Shown in pieces: positions 49,350 to 61,130 of a DNA stretch of 64,000 nt. The position numbers and the translations under genes were made by a program. The stretch is taken from positions 372,001 through 436,000 of the forward strand of contig JAMPIT010000435.1 of NCBI GenBank assembly GCA_026261815.1. The letters run 5' to 3'. The notes below the pieces were generated by a model, which did no database searches, was not told the DNA's origin, and worked only from the letters and a program-made list of their open reading frames with translations. This DNA comes from Monarcha castaneiventris obscurior (lineage: Eukaryota > Chordata > Aves > Passeriformes > Monarchidae). How positions within the stretch are numbered: the first letter of the stretch is position 1; every line of letters starts with the position of its first letter.

Positions 49350-51522
49350 GTATTGGTGTTTCCACATGGTTTAACATCTTTTGTGGTGGCTTTGGAGTTT
49401 GCTTTGTGTTTCTGTTGTGGCTGGTGGTGATGGTCACAGTTTGCAAGAGGTGGCAACAATACTCTTTCTTTCTTTTTTTCTTTCCTTCTTTCTTTCATTC
49501 TTTCTTGCTTTCTTTTTTTCAATCCTCAAAGAAGGCCATTGACAACTGTGCTTTTTTCATCCAGTGGCCTCTCTGCTTGAGCAAGAAGTGTGGCTTTTGC
49601 TGGCTTGATTGCTGAAAAGCATCTTGAACCATCCCTGGGCTTGATTTAAAAACAATAATGTTGTTGTTTCTGTGGCTGTTACATGGAATGACCTGAGATC
49701 GTTCTAACCCTGGGAACCCTGATGTTGTTAGATAAATAGAAAAGATTTACTAGATCATTCCAAACCTTTCAGGATGAAATTGGACATATTAATTAAAAAA
49801 AAAAAATTGCTTCAGAATACCTAAATCTATAGGGCTCTACTCTCATAGAAAATAACAAAAGAAATGCTCAAACAAACTTTCAGTAGTTGTCTTCTCATGT
49901 ATTTTGTACATCTGCAAGGTAGTGATTTTTATAACATATTTTTTTCCCATCGATACAAGCAATTCTAGCCAGAATTACTATTAGCTGTGTTAATTAAATG
50001 CTTTAACTGTTAGAGAATTTATAGAAGGTATCTTTGACAATTTAGGAAATCGCAACTTCTGAACTGCTTAATGCAGCTTCTGGGATCACTGGGGTGATGC
50101 CTTGGAACTGCAGCTGTGATTTATTCTGTGCTATGCATGTTGTTCTTCGCAGCAGCCTTGTCCCATGAAGCTGAGTACTAAAAGCCCTTTTAAAATGGCG
50201 ATTTGTTTTAATGTTTCTATGGTCCTCAAGCATGTTTCTAATAAATACTCTCTTTAAGACCAAAACATTTGAGTGCTGAAGAGGTAGGTATTAATGCTGA
50301 AAATAAAAATATATCTGTAGTGTGTTAAGGTAACATGACTGTTTAAAGCCCCTTTCTAAATAAAGTGATTTATATGCAAAGTTTAAGAGATGCAGATTGT
50401 CAGGGACTGCTGCTGAAGTGTTGAGGCATGAGCAGAAGAGTGAATGTATTTTTTTGAAAGCAGTTTGACTTTTTTAATTATTGCAGTGTTCCCATTGATT
50501 TTAAAAAGTCTTAATAAGTGATATCTTACTGTAGGGTATTTACTTAAAGGGAGTCAAAATAATTAAATAGATAATATCAGCTAATAATAGGCTCTGAGTT
50601 TTTGGAAGGAGAGCTAGTAACTCATAAATATTTGTCCAAAGGTGATGGCATAGCCTAAGACAGACAACTGAATTCCATCAGCAGACAAGTGTTTCCATGA
50701 TGCTCTGGCTGTTGATGCCTGTACCCTATCACGTAGCTCAGATAACACCTGTCCTGACAGACTTATTTTTCACACATATACACAATAAATCAAGCTTAAG
50801 CTGAAGCCAGTGGGTGTTTTGCCACTGATGTTGGCATAGACCATGTTTCTGCTATTTTCATTGCCTTCAGAAAAGGCTAAACACAGTCTCCTTTATGATG
50901 TTTTAAAAGGCTGTTAGTTTTGAACTAAATGGGATACGCCTCCACAGGCCTTATATGAAAGTGTCTGGAATATGAAATATTGAGTCACAGCTTGTTGAAA
51001 AAAATTCTGATAATGGCTTTGTTGACTTGAATTTGGTTGTAATATCATAAAAAGTCAGCTAAGATTAGTCAAGTACCAAAATATTTAAATTGTGTTAGAA
51101 TTTTGGCATAACTTAAGGAACGGTTTTCCAAGTTACAGTTTTATTTTTAAATCTGGTAGTGTAGCACACACTACATTTTATCCTACAGTTCTACACTGCA
51201 CAACTTCTACTTGGAACTTTTTGTTCACTCTGGTTTGGTTACCACCGAATCAATGGGAAAGAAGTTTGTGGTTTGGTTTTTTCCCCGCAAACAGAGGTGA
51301 AATTAATGAGGAGCATCTTGGAAGAGCTTGGAGCAGCTCCTCACTTCAGAATTCTATTGAGTTTATTATCATTTAATCCTTTAATTTCATATGAGGATTC
51401 TTCCATTTTTCTTTCTCTCTCTCCCACTCCAAGTCTTGTGACATTTCATGGTTGTTTTTGTTTTTTTTGAAAAGGCCAATAAATATCAAAGTTCATATTG
51501 AAAAACCTGTTTGCTTTTGCAG
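49350..51522 (+). other. NAV2: NAV2 intron, 2.17 kb
   Basis: Donor GTATTG, acceptor CCTGTTTGCTTTTGCAG. A TTTC-rich tract lies at 49463-49520, and a short A-run near 49796-49806. No interspersed repeat or gene is recognised. Confidence 0.88.
49463..49520 (+). repeat. (TTTC)n-like pyrimidine tract
   Basis: About 58 nt is almost all T and C, built from CTTT/TTCT units with only two purines. It begins 114 nt after the donor of the 45-nt exon. In RNA it would supply many UCUU-type elements of the kind bound by PTB proteins. As DNA it is a decayed tetranucleotide microsatellite. Confidence 0.8.
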
Positions 51523-51683
51523 GTATACTCCATCCTCCCAGCTCCGTAGTCAAGAGGATGCAAAGGAATGGCTCCGGTCCCATTCAGCAGGAGGACTGCA
51601 GGATACTGCTGGCAATTCTCCATTTTCATCTGGATCCAGCATAACATCACCCTCTGGAACTAGATTTAACTTCTCACAGCTTG
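51523..51683 (+). CDS. NAV2: NAV2 exon, 161 nt, phase 2-1
   Basis: The acceptor GCTTTTGCAG is followed by G, completing arginine, then YTPSSQLRSQEDAKEWLRSH, SAGGLQDTAGNSPFSSGSSI, TSPSGTRFNFSQL and the first base of an alanine codon. The donor is CTTG|GTGAAT. DAKEWLRSHSAGGLQDT is conserved between NAV2 and NAV3. If the donor were not used, translation would add GE and stop at TAA within eight bases, so intron retention would truncate the protein. Its 161 nt is not a multiple of three, so the exon is probably constitutive. Confidence 0.97.
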
Positions 51684-53800
51684 GTGAATAATTATCTGTT
51701 TGAATAATCACAGCAATGCATTGTGTGTCCTGAAAACAGAGTGTTACTCAAGATAATTTTCTTTTCAGCCGCTCCAAGGCCCACACTGAACCTGAGGAAG
51801 CACTTGCATTGAAATGTGTGACTAATTAGCATTATTATCTCGTATGCCCAAAGGTGCCATACTTGCAGTAACTTTGAAACTGCTTCTTTGGGAGTCATCA
51901 GTTTCCTTAATACAGCTTGTGAGCTGTTCAGTAGAGCTGGTGGTTAATATCACACATTGGGGTGCTCAGAGGACATAAGATGTTGCCTGCTGTATAGTAA
52001 TAATTCTCTAAAATCCAAGCATTTTACTTACTCTGTGTGCCAGTCTCATCAGTTTGGTATTCTGTCTTTGTCTGTCTTTTTCAAGTGGCTTGTTGGAAAG
52101 TTGCAGAAAGCTCAATCTGAAGCAATATATAAAAGTCAGGGGAGTTTCAAGTCAGAACAACTGCCATTCCTTCACTTAATTTCACTGGTAAACACATTTT
52201 AAATGAAGGAGACAATAAAAGCTGATTGACAGGATCCATGAAGCATTGCAGGTTTTAGTTGACCCTATCAGCAGTTGAAATAACCTAATTTAAAGTGCTA
52301 GTGGTGCTCATCTCTGCTGGGCTGGTTAAATATGCCTTAGTTGCCTTTGTCGTTTCTTCAGGTTTATAAATTTTGTCACTAAGTGACATTTGGAAAGTAC
52401 TACGTTGAACAGGCATTTTCTGTTTGTTTATGACTTTCAGAAGCCCTTCCACAATATTTAATATTATTATTATTTAAAATAAATACATTGTTTATGATAA
52501 CTTCTATGTAATAACTAATTTTTGTATAATAATTATGTGCAAAATAGTTAAGCTTGTACTTGTGAACTTGTGTGAAGTTGGAGCAGATTGCACAGTCACT
52601 TATTTCTAGTTTAGTTTTGAGTTGCAGTAAGGACATTCTAGAGCCTTTCTTTGAGTGTTCTGGAAAGAAACACATTCAATAAGTGTCTTTAAATAAACTG
52701 ACACTTAGCAAAATTTCAGCTGAATATACACACAGCATAGCTACTTTTCCTACAGCTAGCAAACTGTCAGGAAAGTTCATGAAATTAAAAAAAAAAAAAC
52801 CAACCAAAAAGTTGTTGCCCAGAAAGTTAACTCTTTATGCAGAGTGTTGGAGATTGTTTGTATTAGCTTCAAAAGCTATTTGGCCACAAACAGCAATAAA
52901 CACCAAAAAAAAAAAAAAATGCTTTTCTATGTTCTTAAGAAGAGAGCTTAGAGTAGAGATACTGGAGTCAAGAGGGATCATTGGATTTAATTTAAGAGCA
53001 AATGGTGGTGTGAAGGTTGAGCACCTCTAAACTGAATTATTCTGTCTTCTACAGTAGCCTGTATCAGCTGATGGTCTATATAGAAACAGGCAATGACAGC
53101 ACACCAAGAGGAACCTGCCACAGATGAACAGTGATTTTCTTTGGGTGTTTTTTACCTACAAATCAAGTAATTCTTAGTAAATAGCAGGCATAATTTTAGC
53201 ACAAAAGTTCTTTCAAGAAATGTGAGATTGAAGTAGTTTTGTACTCTAAACACTGGCTGGGAGAATACTGGCTTTTAAGGCAGAATTAATATTTTGCAGT
53301 TCTCAGGACATCATAGTGGAAATAAAGTTCTGGCATATACAGCTATTAGGAATCTAAATCTCTTTGCAGTTGTGACTAACATACATAGAAAAATGTCATT
53401 TTCTTAGAACTTGAAGGCTTTGAAGAAGGTAAGTCCTGCTCTATATAGACAAAACACTACAATTTTTGTGGAAGAAAAGTTCCAAATTAAATGAGGGTTA
53501 ATTAGTTCATGCCTAGGAGGTGTTGGTGAGGTGACTGAGCTTCTTTGTAGAAGCACAGACAAATCACCCAGTGTTTAAAATGGCCTTATTTTACTTGAGT
53601 TTTCACATTCACTAGCCTAGTTTGCATACCTCTTACTTGAATTCACTGAATTTAGAAAAACAATGAAGCCTGGAGAAGACTATACCAAAAATTTTGTCTC
53701 AAAGTAGGGGGGAAAAAAAAGTTTGTTGGCGATTGCACAAAAAATGAGTATGAAAACGTGCTGTTCCAGCAGTAACTGGGTGTTATTGCTGGCTTTGCAG
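51684..53800 (+). other. NAV2: NAV2 intron, 2.1 kb, no gene seen
   Basis: Donor GTGAAT, acceptor TATTGCTGGCTTTGCAG. It is AT-rich with A-runs near 52786-52799 and 52905-52919. No repeat family is recognised. The 115-codon frame at 52683-53030 reads through A-runs as poly-lysine and has no domain. Confidence 0.88.
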
Positions 53801-53989
53801 CGAGCCCCACGACTGCAGCCCAGATGAGCCTGTCCAACCCCAGCATGCTGCGCACCCACAGCCTGTCCAACGCCGACGGCCCCTACGACCCCTACAGCGA
53901 CACGCGCTTCCGCAACAGCTCCATGTCCCTGGACGAGAAGAGCAGGACCATGAGCCGCTCCGGCTCCTTCCGCGACGGCTTCGAGGAGG
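53801..53989 (+). CDS. NAV2: NAV2 exon, 189 nt, phase 1-1, GC-rich
   Basis: The acceptor GGCTTTGCAG is followed by CG, completing alanine, then SPTTAAQMSLSNPSMLRTHS, LSNADGPYDPYSDTRFRNSS, MSLDEKSRTMSRSGSFRDGF and EE, with one base left over. The donor GAGG|GTCAGTAAA is a non-consensus but plausible GT site. The choice is fixed by phase: the leftover G plus TG at 59682 gives the valine of the conserved EEVHGSSLS block. The third-position GC content is very high against AT-rich introns and neighbours. The length is a multiple of three with matching phases. The minus-strand 119-codon frame (53680-54039) is a shadow. Confidence 0.96.
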
Positions 53990-54143
53990 GTCAGTAAAGT
54001 TCCGTGGGGCTGGAAATGATCAAAACGTGGCGTTTTCACTTGAACTTGGTGCTTCTCAGTTCAGCACTGGGGTCGTTTCGAGCTCAGCTTTCTCAGTGTG
54101 GAGCTCTCGGTGTTAGGTAAAACCTTAGTCCTAGTCATAGTTG

Positions 54144-54424
54144 ATCATAGAATCAAAGTGTTGGAAGAGACCCACGAGGATCATCAAATTCAATTCCTGG
54201 CCCTGCCCAGGACACCCCAGCAATCACCCCATGTGCCCTCAAGCATTGTCCAAACACTCTTTGAACTCTGCCAGCCTTGCTGCTGTAACCATTTCCCTGG
54301 GGAGCCTGTTCAGTGCCCAGCCACCCTCTGGAGGAAGAGCCTTTTCCTCATACCCAACCTAAACCTCCCCTGCCACAACTTGAGGACATTACCTCAGGTG
54401 CTGTCACTGGTCACCAGAGAGAAT
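54144..54424 (-). mobile_element. CR1 LINE fragment, antisense to NAV2, different subfamily
   Basis: On the plus strand it begins ATCATAGAATCAAAGTGTTG and continues through 'CCCAGCAATCACCCCATG', 'ATTTCCCTGGGGAGCCTGTT' and 'GTGCTGTCACTGGTCACC'. This is the reverse complement of a CR1 3' end, but its wording differs from the 35745 and 45059 copies, so it belongs to another subfamily. It starts about 155 bp after the 53989 donor. Boundaries are approximate. Confidence 0.92.
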
Positions 54425-57204
54425 GACGATGTTTATTCGGTGATCGTTTTGGTCAGACACAGGAAATGAGTGTTGTACCTAGACCTTGACTGTTCAAGAA
54501 ATGGCTTAAACACATCATATGCTTCATTTCTAGTGCTCTAAGTAATTCATGCTTAGAGTCAGCACATTAGTGTTCCTTCAGTAGGGGTACTCTGAACTTG
54601 CACCTCCACAATTCTGCTTGTAGTATAGATAAGTGATATCAGTTGGACTGTTTCTGTCCCAGTAATTTTTCCAGCATTTAATCTGTACTCAAATTTTCTT
54701 TGCTTTTTATTTCTGCTGAATGTCCTGGCTTGATACAAGAGATCTTCCAAAGAAAGGAATTGAGTAGTTCTTTGAAACATCTAGGCTTGTCTTTTTAGTG
54801 CTTCATCATCTTTTCAAATATGTAACCACACCTGATAAAAAGAACCCATGTAAATATAATAAGGAAAAGTATTGACCTATAAATGAATATTTAGTTTGGT
54901 TGCTGCTGATCAGGCATCCTTGTGGCTGCAGCAGGAGCAGCTGTGAACACACATTAAATCCTCAAGCATTGCACTTTGAGAAGTCAAGCATGGAGTGGTT
55001 CATTGGAAACTCTTCCAACATTAACTCTTTGAGTCTTAAATCTCCTTTCTGGCAAGGGTTGGGAGCTTGATTATACTTACAGGCCACACAAGCCTTTGGT
55101 GGCTCTCTGCTTCTGAAGACCTGCACTTACTCAGCACTGTTAATACCAGTGCCCCATTGCTGGCACTCCCCAAGAGCCAGCCATGCATGGAAGTCAAAAT
55201 TCAGTGCTTTGCAGAAGCCTTTGAGAGCCACAGAGTGCCTTCCTGGAGATTCTGGTTATCCCGTCAGGTTTTTTTGCCATTGGAAGAGGTAGAAAATATG
55301 GGTTGGATATGGCTCTGGAAAGATTCATTAATTAAATCGTTACTGAATTTAATCAATCTTACTTAGTACATTTAATTGTATTTTTGAAGTCTGTGGCTGA
55401 AGATCTTCATTAGGGGTTGAAAATTTTTAGAATAACGCTGTAGGGCTAAAAGCTGGGCCATTGCAGGAATTAACCTTCATTTGCTCTCAGAAAGCTGAAT
55501 GATCATGAACAGTCAAAGGCTGCCAGATGCTCAGTCAGTTGAGTTCCATACTGTGATGGACAGTCATGCTCTTACTAAATTTTCCCCTAATATAATCTGT
55601 GAAGGAATTTGCATCACTGCATCTGTTGTTACACTTCAGTGATTTACTGAAAGAGCTACTGCAGCAAAATTTACTTGGGTTTTATTGAAGACATCCTCCA
55701 AAAAAATGTAGCCTTAGTCTTTTAACTGTGCTCAAGATTGCAGCAAAACCTTTTTGGCACATTGGAGATTAAATTCTCTCTTGTAGTTCAGAAATTTTTG
55801 TCCAGCAGAGCGGCTAGTTTGGATAAACATTTAATAAATATTGCGTATTTGAAGACAAACTGTTAAAAAAAGAAAAGGAAAATTTGAAAAGAGTTGGGTG
55901 AAATGTTCTATTAAGTGCTTTTTAATAATTTGAAAAAGTAATAAAAATGAGGTTCAAGAAATATCCACTAAGTTAAGGACTTGAAAGTAGTTGGAAAATA
56001 CCATTTTGTATCTGAGGAAAGAATTTCACCCTACAGTGGACATGCTGAGGATCCCTTTCAGATTTTCCTCAGTTTTTCACACCTAAAAGGATAATGATAT
56101 TTTACCAGATGATTGAATGTTTAGCTATAGTCTCTGTATTTTTGTCTTCAGGAGAAAGGTCTTTCATCACTTCCCTGGCTGTAGAGAAGTCAGGAGTCAC
56201 CTGCTTATTAGTTCCTGCTTATTTCTCAGGGAGTCACAAGGTGTAAGTGATCGAGTGGTTCTGAGTATAGCAGAGATTTGCCTTCACCTTGAGAGAATAG
56301 ATTAAAAAGTATTATAGAAATTTAAATTTGTGGTTAATGAACAAATTAGTTTTATACAATCATCCAGTGTCAATGAAGGATAAACCCAGGTCTTAAATAA
56401 AGCTTACCAACCTACTTCTTAATTACCTCCTAGCACATAAGATCACAAGAAATTTGTTTCTTGTTAACTTCAGCAGGGCCAGGATTTATTCTTAAAAGCC
56501 TTTTCGTCTCTTGTCTCTGGGTGTGAAGTACAGTCATGTTCTCTCACAGCACAGCCTGTAGGGGGGAAGGTTGGTCAGCCTTGCAGTGCATAACTCTTGT
56601 GACAGACAGGGTTTCAGGACTGTGGAGATGCCAGCAGGAGCAGCCTCCAAACTCTCCAGAACTTCTTGGGGAAAAAACACAGGGTAAAAATTGAGTGGTC
56701 TCTTGTCTCTCCAGTTTCCCCACTTCCCCAGCCAACAGTCTTCCCCAGGAGCTGGGCTGCAACTGGCTCCACTCTCATACTTCAGCCTGCAAGAGAAAAA
56801 AAAATTAAATTCATTGTTGTTGGGATATAAATTGTTAATCGTTTTTGTGCCACTGACTGCAACACCAGCTGTTCTTTCTGCTCTCTGAGCAGATGGTCAT
56901 GGCTAGAGCCTTCCTTTTCTAACTTAAAAATGATACGTGCTTGCCTGTGCATTTACAGTGCTTTAAAAGAATAGCTCCAGACCAATTTGGGTTTGTAGGC
57001 TGCATGCAGATGCATGCTGGCTGCAAAAAAACAGGAATTGCATCAAGAGCGTAACTGCCTTCAGGCTCCTAATTAAATAGCCTTCAAGTAGCCATCTGCA
57101 GATACTTTAAAAAGAAATTGCACAAATACATTAACTCGTTAGCTGTCCTTAAAGTGAGAAATCTGAAATTATGTACGTGGTCAAAAGATGCACTTGAGTC
57201 ACCA

Positions 57205-57335
57205 TTCCTGGAAGAATTTAAGAGCCATGTCAATGTGGCACCTGGGGACATGGTTTAGTGATGGCCTTAGCAGTGCTGGATTACTGGACTGGATTACTGG
57301 GCTTTTCCAACCTAAATAAATCTATGACTCTACAT
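57205..57335 (+). mobile_element. CR1 LINE 3' fragment, sense to NAV2
   Basis: It contains CCTGGAAGAATTTAAGAGCC, 'TGTGGCACCTGGGGACATGG', and 'CTTTTCCAACCTAAATAAAT' with a decayed CTATGACTCTA terminus. These follow the CR1 3' tail. An internal 13-bp unit CTGGATTACTGGA is duplicated in tandem (57276-57301), a local change after or during insertion. Confidence 0.88.
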
Positions 57336-58770
57336 GATGGTGATGTTTCACAAGGCAGGAGTAGGATTCCCAGAGTTGTATGTTCTTTCCTTTTTTTTTC
57401 TCATTTTGAGTGTTCTTTCCTGTATTAAAGTCCCAGTGTGATCTTACAAATCCCAGCTGATGCTAACTCAAAGATGTGTGTGACCAAATCCATGGTAAAG
57501 GTTTCTGTTTCCTCTCTGCTGAGCTGGTATGGCTCTTTTTTTGGTTACATCTCTATTAGGAAAAAAATTCACCAAGGAAGAATATAGGGAGGCAGCCCAG
57601 AAAATAGTATTATATTCCCTGTATGAGTCCATTTGTGGCCTTGTACAATATTGCCTCACTTTGGACTTTGCATCTTAAAAATCTTAAGGGGAAAATGCAA
57701 GTAAAGGAAAGTGAGAAGGAGATCTTAAGCACAGAACATCTGTGATACAAAGTTAAAATAGGAACCTTCAGCTTGGAAAATGATGGCTGAAGGGACTTAG
57801 GTTGAATTTGGTTTGTTATAAAGAGATTGGTTATCCATTCCTTCTCGTAGCACAGCGGTGTGGAGACACTCAAGGAGCTCACTGACTGATTCAGCAGCAG
57901 GTCTAAAACAACTGCAAGGAATTATATTTCTAAACACAAGAGAATTTTTTGTTGCAGACAAAATGTGTCAGTGGATTCAGCAGCAGTTAAGCAAGTTAAT
58001 GGTACAGAGGTCACAGCAGGCCAAATAATGTCTGACTGCAGTTTCCATCCCTGGAATTTCCATCTCTGCTGATTCCCTGAAGGTGCAAAGATGTACCTGG
58101 GGAATAATCACTGTGTATCTGTCTCCTCTTTTCATTCTTTTCAGTAAATATGGGCTGTGGTTGCAGCCAGGGCTGGAGCACACCATTAGACAAACCCTGG
58201 GTCTGACTCACACCACTTATTTTTATGTTCTTGGTGTAGTATAGTCCTTAATGCCTAACTAGAAAGATGATTTTAATTGAAAATATGATTACCCAGAGAA
58301 AGCGAATGGGTGTGAGGTTTTTTTTTACTTTCTTGTGGGTTTTTAAAAATGTCTTAAATTCCTTCAGAAGCGAACTTAGACCTTGTTTACTTCTCTTTCC
58401 AGTATGGCCTTAGGATATAATGTCAGTGGGAAAGCAGAACCCATTTATTACGAATGTAGAATTGCAGTAGGTAATTAGAGCAAAATGGCAGCTTTTCTAA
58501 ACTTTTATTTTCTTGGCTGGAGGATTTAGAAGAAAGAAAAAGTGATTTTATGCTGTTTCATATGATCTGTGTTCCGTTACCTGAGTTTTGAATGAAAGTT
58601 TCAGTTCAATGCATTTTGTTTCTAAAAATAAAAGTAAAGGAAAAGTAATTTTGCATGTTTCAGTAGCAGAAAGAATAGCTTCAGGTACTTTTTTCAATAG
58701 TGTAATAAAGAATGAAATTATGTTACATTTATATGTAAATCCTGATGCCTGAGTGATGGTAACAACCTTG

Positions 58771-58820
58771 AGAATCACAGAATAGTTAGGGTTGGAAGGG
58801 ACCTCTGAAGATCATCGAGG
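58771..58820 (-). mobile_element. Very short CR1 3' end fragment, antisense
   Basis: AGAATCACAGAATAGTTAGG followed by GTTGGAAGGGACCTCTGAAG and ATCATCGAGG is the reverse complement of a CR1 3' end. Only about 50 bp remain, so it is heavily truncated. Confidence 0.88.
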
Positions 58821-59681
58821 CCATCAGTGTATATGTGTATCCTTTGCTGAATTTAAATGCAAAGTTTGCTTCAAACGAATCCTTTTCCAGCAAGTTTTGT
58901 AGCCATGTTTTCACTGTTAATTTCTCTATGAGAGAACAAATTTTGCCTTGTTAAAAAAATGTCATTGCTTTAAAGAAAGGCCAAGAAACCCTGCAGGGAA
59001 AGGGAATGTTGGGCTTATTGATGCACTGATACAGCTCCCTTAAGTCAGCAGAAGGAAGGTACAGCTGCATTCAGAGGACAATTCACAGCCCCAAAATTAG
59101 ACAATGTTTTTTTATCCTGGGTCTTCCACATCTTCTCCTGGAGCATCTGCTAATGCACTGGAGCTGTGTGTTGTGGTCTTCTCAGGACATCCCCATCTTG
59201 GTCTGCTGCTTAAAAAAACCAACAAATCCCCTCAATCTCATCTAAAACTGAAGATTAAATACTGAGATTTATTTTTGTAATCTCTTCTGCATTTCTTGGG
59301 TTTTTTTTTTAATCTTGAGTAAGCCCTTTTGCAAGAATTTTAAGACACACTGTCCAGAGAGATATTTATTTCTGAACAGATCTTCATCAAAACGTTTTTA
59401 AACTTTCTTGGCCACACCTCATTTTCCCAAACAAACAAGTATTATGAGAATTTTAAAACAGCTTTACCAAATCCAAGGTTATGGATCGTATCACCTGGCC
59501 ATGCATTCCTCAAACTGTACATTATTGGTGCAATAATATAATATAATTAAGTTTAGGATGGATGATGAAATTAGTGAAAGTATTTCTTCAGCAGATTGGT
59601 GGTTGACAGTGGATGATTTATGATGATTCCACTCTGTGGTTAGTGCACTTATATTAATTGTGTTTATTTTCTTTCCTTTAG

Positions 59682-59734
59682 TGCATGGTTCTTCTCTCTC
59701 TTTGGTGTCCAGTACGTCATCTATTTATTCCACA
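59682..59734 (+). CDS. NAV2: NAV2 short exon, 53 nt, phase 1-0
   Basis: The acceptor CTTTCCTTTAG is followed by TG, completing valine, then HGSSLSLVSSTSSIYST. The donor is TCCACA|GTGAGT. HGSSLSLVSSTSS is nearly invariant in NAV2 and NAV3. The serine-rich peptide leads into the first coiled coil. Because 53 nt is not a multiple of three, skipping it would shift the frame. Confidence 0.96.
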
Positions 59735-60997
59735 GTGAGTAAAATGAAATGAACAGTTTATTTATTAATCAAAATTATTGAATTGACTGGTCTTACTGTG
59801 CTAATTTTGCCATTCAAGGAGCAGGAGAAAAGCAGTTGTCATTTGATTGTGTTCTGAGTGCTAGCTAGGAAAGGAATGTTTATGTTCATGAGGACGCCTG
59901 TGGATATTTAGCAGTATCCTCATTAAACACAGACTTCAATGGCCTAAAAGCAGCCATTGATTTTTTGAGTCTGTATTTTATGCTGTGCTAAGTAGGTTTT
60001 GCTACAAAGCACCTCATTATATATGAGGAGATTTGAACTTCATTACTTAAAGCATCCCAAAGTTTGCTGAATAAAGTCATCTCATCCTTAGAGTAATGAT
60101 TTGCTACTAAAGAAGTTTTAAGTCCACTTTTTAATGCACAGATATTAATAATTCTAAAAAAGGCCATTTATTCGCTGTGCCAGTAACATTTTCTCCACAA
60201 GTATGTATTCATTTTGGTTATCTGATCCTAAAATAAGGCTTATTGGAGTTTGAAAATACATGGGAGTACTCAGAGCTTCAGGTTTCTGGGCTTGCTGCTC
60301 AAGTGGCCCCAAAAATGTGTTTGGATGGGTGTGGTTTTCCTGGTGGCTGGCAGTGGGCATGTTTACTTAGGAACATTGGAGTGTGTGACATACTTCTTAG
60401 CTGATAACTTTGGTTAGAAACAGGCCATAGTAGCCACAATTTTATCATGCTGACCACAGTGGATGGTCAGTACATCCACTTGGCACCCTCAGAACTGGCT
60501 GTGTGTCCTCAGTTTTTCATCACCGCAGTGCCTAGGCAACACCCAGGCGGGAGGAATTTCTAAATTCTTTTTCATATCACTTTGGAATAGAAAAATGTGA
60601 CCTCCTTCCCATGGAGAGCTGAGCGTGGGGCGAAGGGAATTGCCTAGGATGAGCCAAGTTCTGTGGCAGTCCTGGTTCTTCAGAGCCTCATTCAGTGCCT
60701 TACGGACAGAGCCAGGACTTCTTCACCCTTCCACAGTTCAGATCAGAGGTGCACTGGTCAGCAGGCTGGGAGGTGGAGCCCAAATTCTTCCTGCAGAAGG
60801 AAGTACCTAACCAGCAGCCTATTTACTTTTTCTTGAAGAGTAAATAAACTGGAAGATTAAATTAGACTGAATATGGATGTGGGAATCCAAAATAAAGAAC
60901 TCACATTAGTGTTTTTGAAACACCAAAAGAGAATTTGCATAAATTTGTCAGGCTGGTTATTTTGTAATATCCTCATGTATTTCCTTTTATTTTACAG
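59735..60997 (+). other. NAV2: NAV2 intron, 1.26 kb
   Basis: Donor GTGAGT, acceptor CCTTTTATTTTACAG. No repeat family is recognised. An RFX-like palindromic motif GTGCCTAGGCAAC lies at 60528-60540. Confidence 0.88.
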
Positions 60998-61021
60998 CCT
61001 GAAGAGAAGTGCCAGTCAGAG
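60998..61021 (+). CDS. NAV2: NAV2 24-nt microexon, phase 0-0
   Basis: The acceptor TTTATTTTACAG and donor GAG|GTAAGA flank exactly eight codons, PEEKCQSE. This matches the NAV2 sequence between SSIYST and IRKLRREL; NAV3 has the related AEEKAHSE. It starts the acidic/basic entry to the first C-terminal coiled coil. It is phase 0 at both ends and so could be skipped in frame. The following intron is only 109 nt. Too short for ordinary gene finders, it is supported by splice sites and by the family match. Confidence 0.95.
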
Positions 61022-61130
61022 GTAAGAGCACATCCTCTTTGACAAGCATAAATGACACTCTGCACTGTGTGTCTTGCTGTTTTATTTCTCCCTGTTATGA
61101 AGCACTAAGGTGCTCTCCTAAAACCCACAG
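61022..61130 (+). other. NAV2: NAV2 very short intron, 109 nt
   Basis: Donor GTAAGA, acceptor CTAAAACCCACAG. The pyrimidine tract before the acceptor is weak (AAAACCCACAG), with a better T/C stretch further upstream. Confidence 0.93.

Larger units (their letters stand above)
53990..59681 (+). other. NAV2: NAV2 intron, 5.69 kb
   Basis: Donor GTCAGT, acceptor TTTTCTTTCCTTTAG. It holds three CR1 fragments (54144-54424 minus, 57205-57335 plus, 58771-58820 minus), each listed separately. The remainder (54430-57200, 57340-58770, 58820-59681) is AT-rich with nothing recognised. The 123-codon frame at 54098-54469 is largely CR1-derived. Confidence 0.88.

Noticed and set aside
53680..54039. 119-codon minus-strand alanine/glycine/valine-rich frame
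   Set aside because: Shadow of the GC-rich NAV2 exon at 53801-53989.
54098..54469. 123-codon plus-strand frame after the GC-rich exon
   Set aside because: Mostly antisense CR1 sequence; no host protein similarity.
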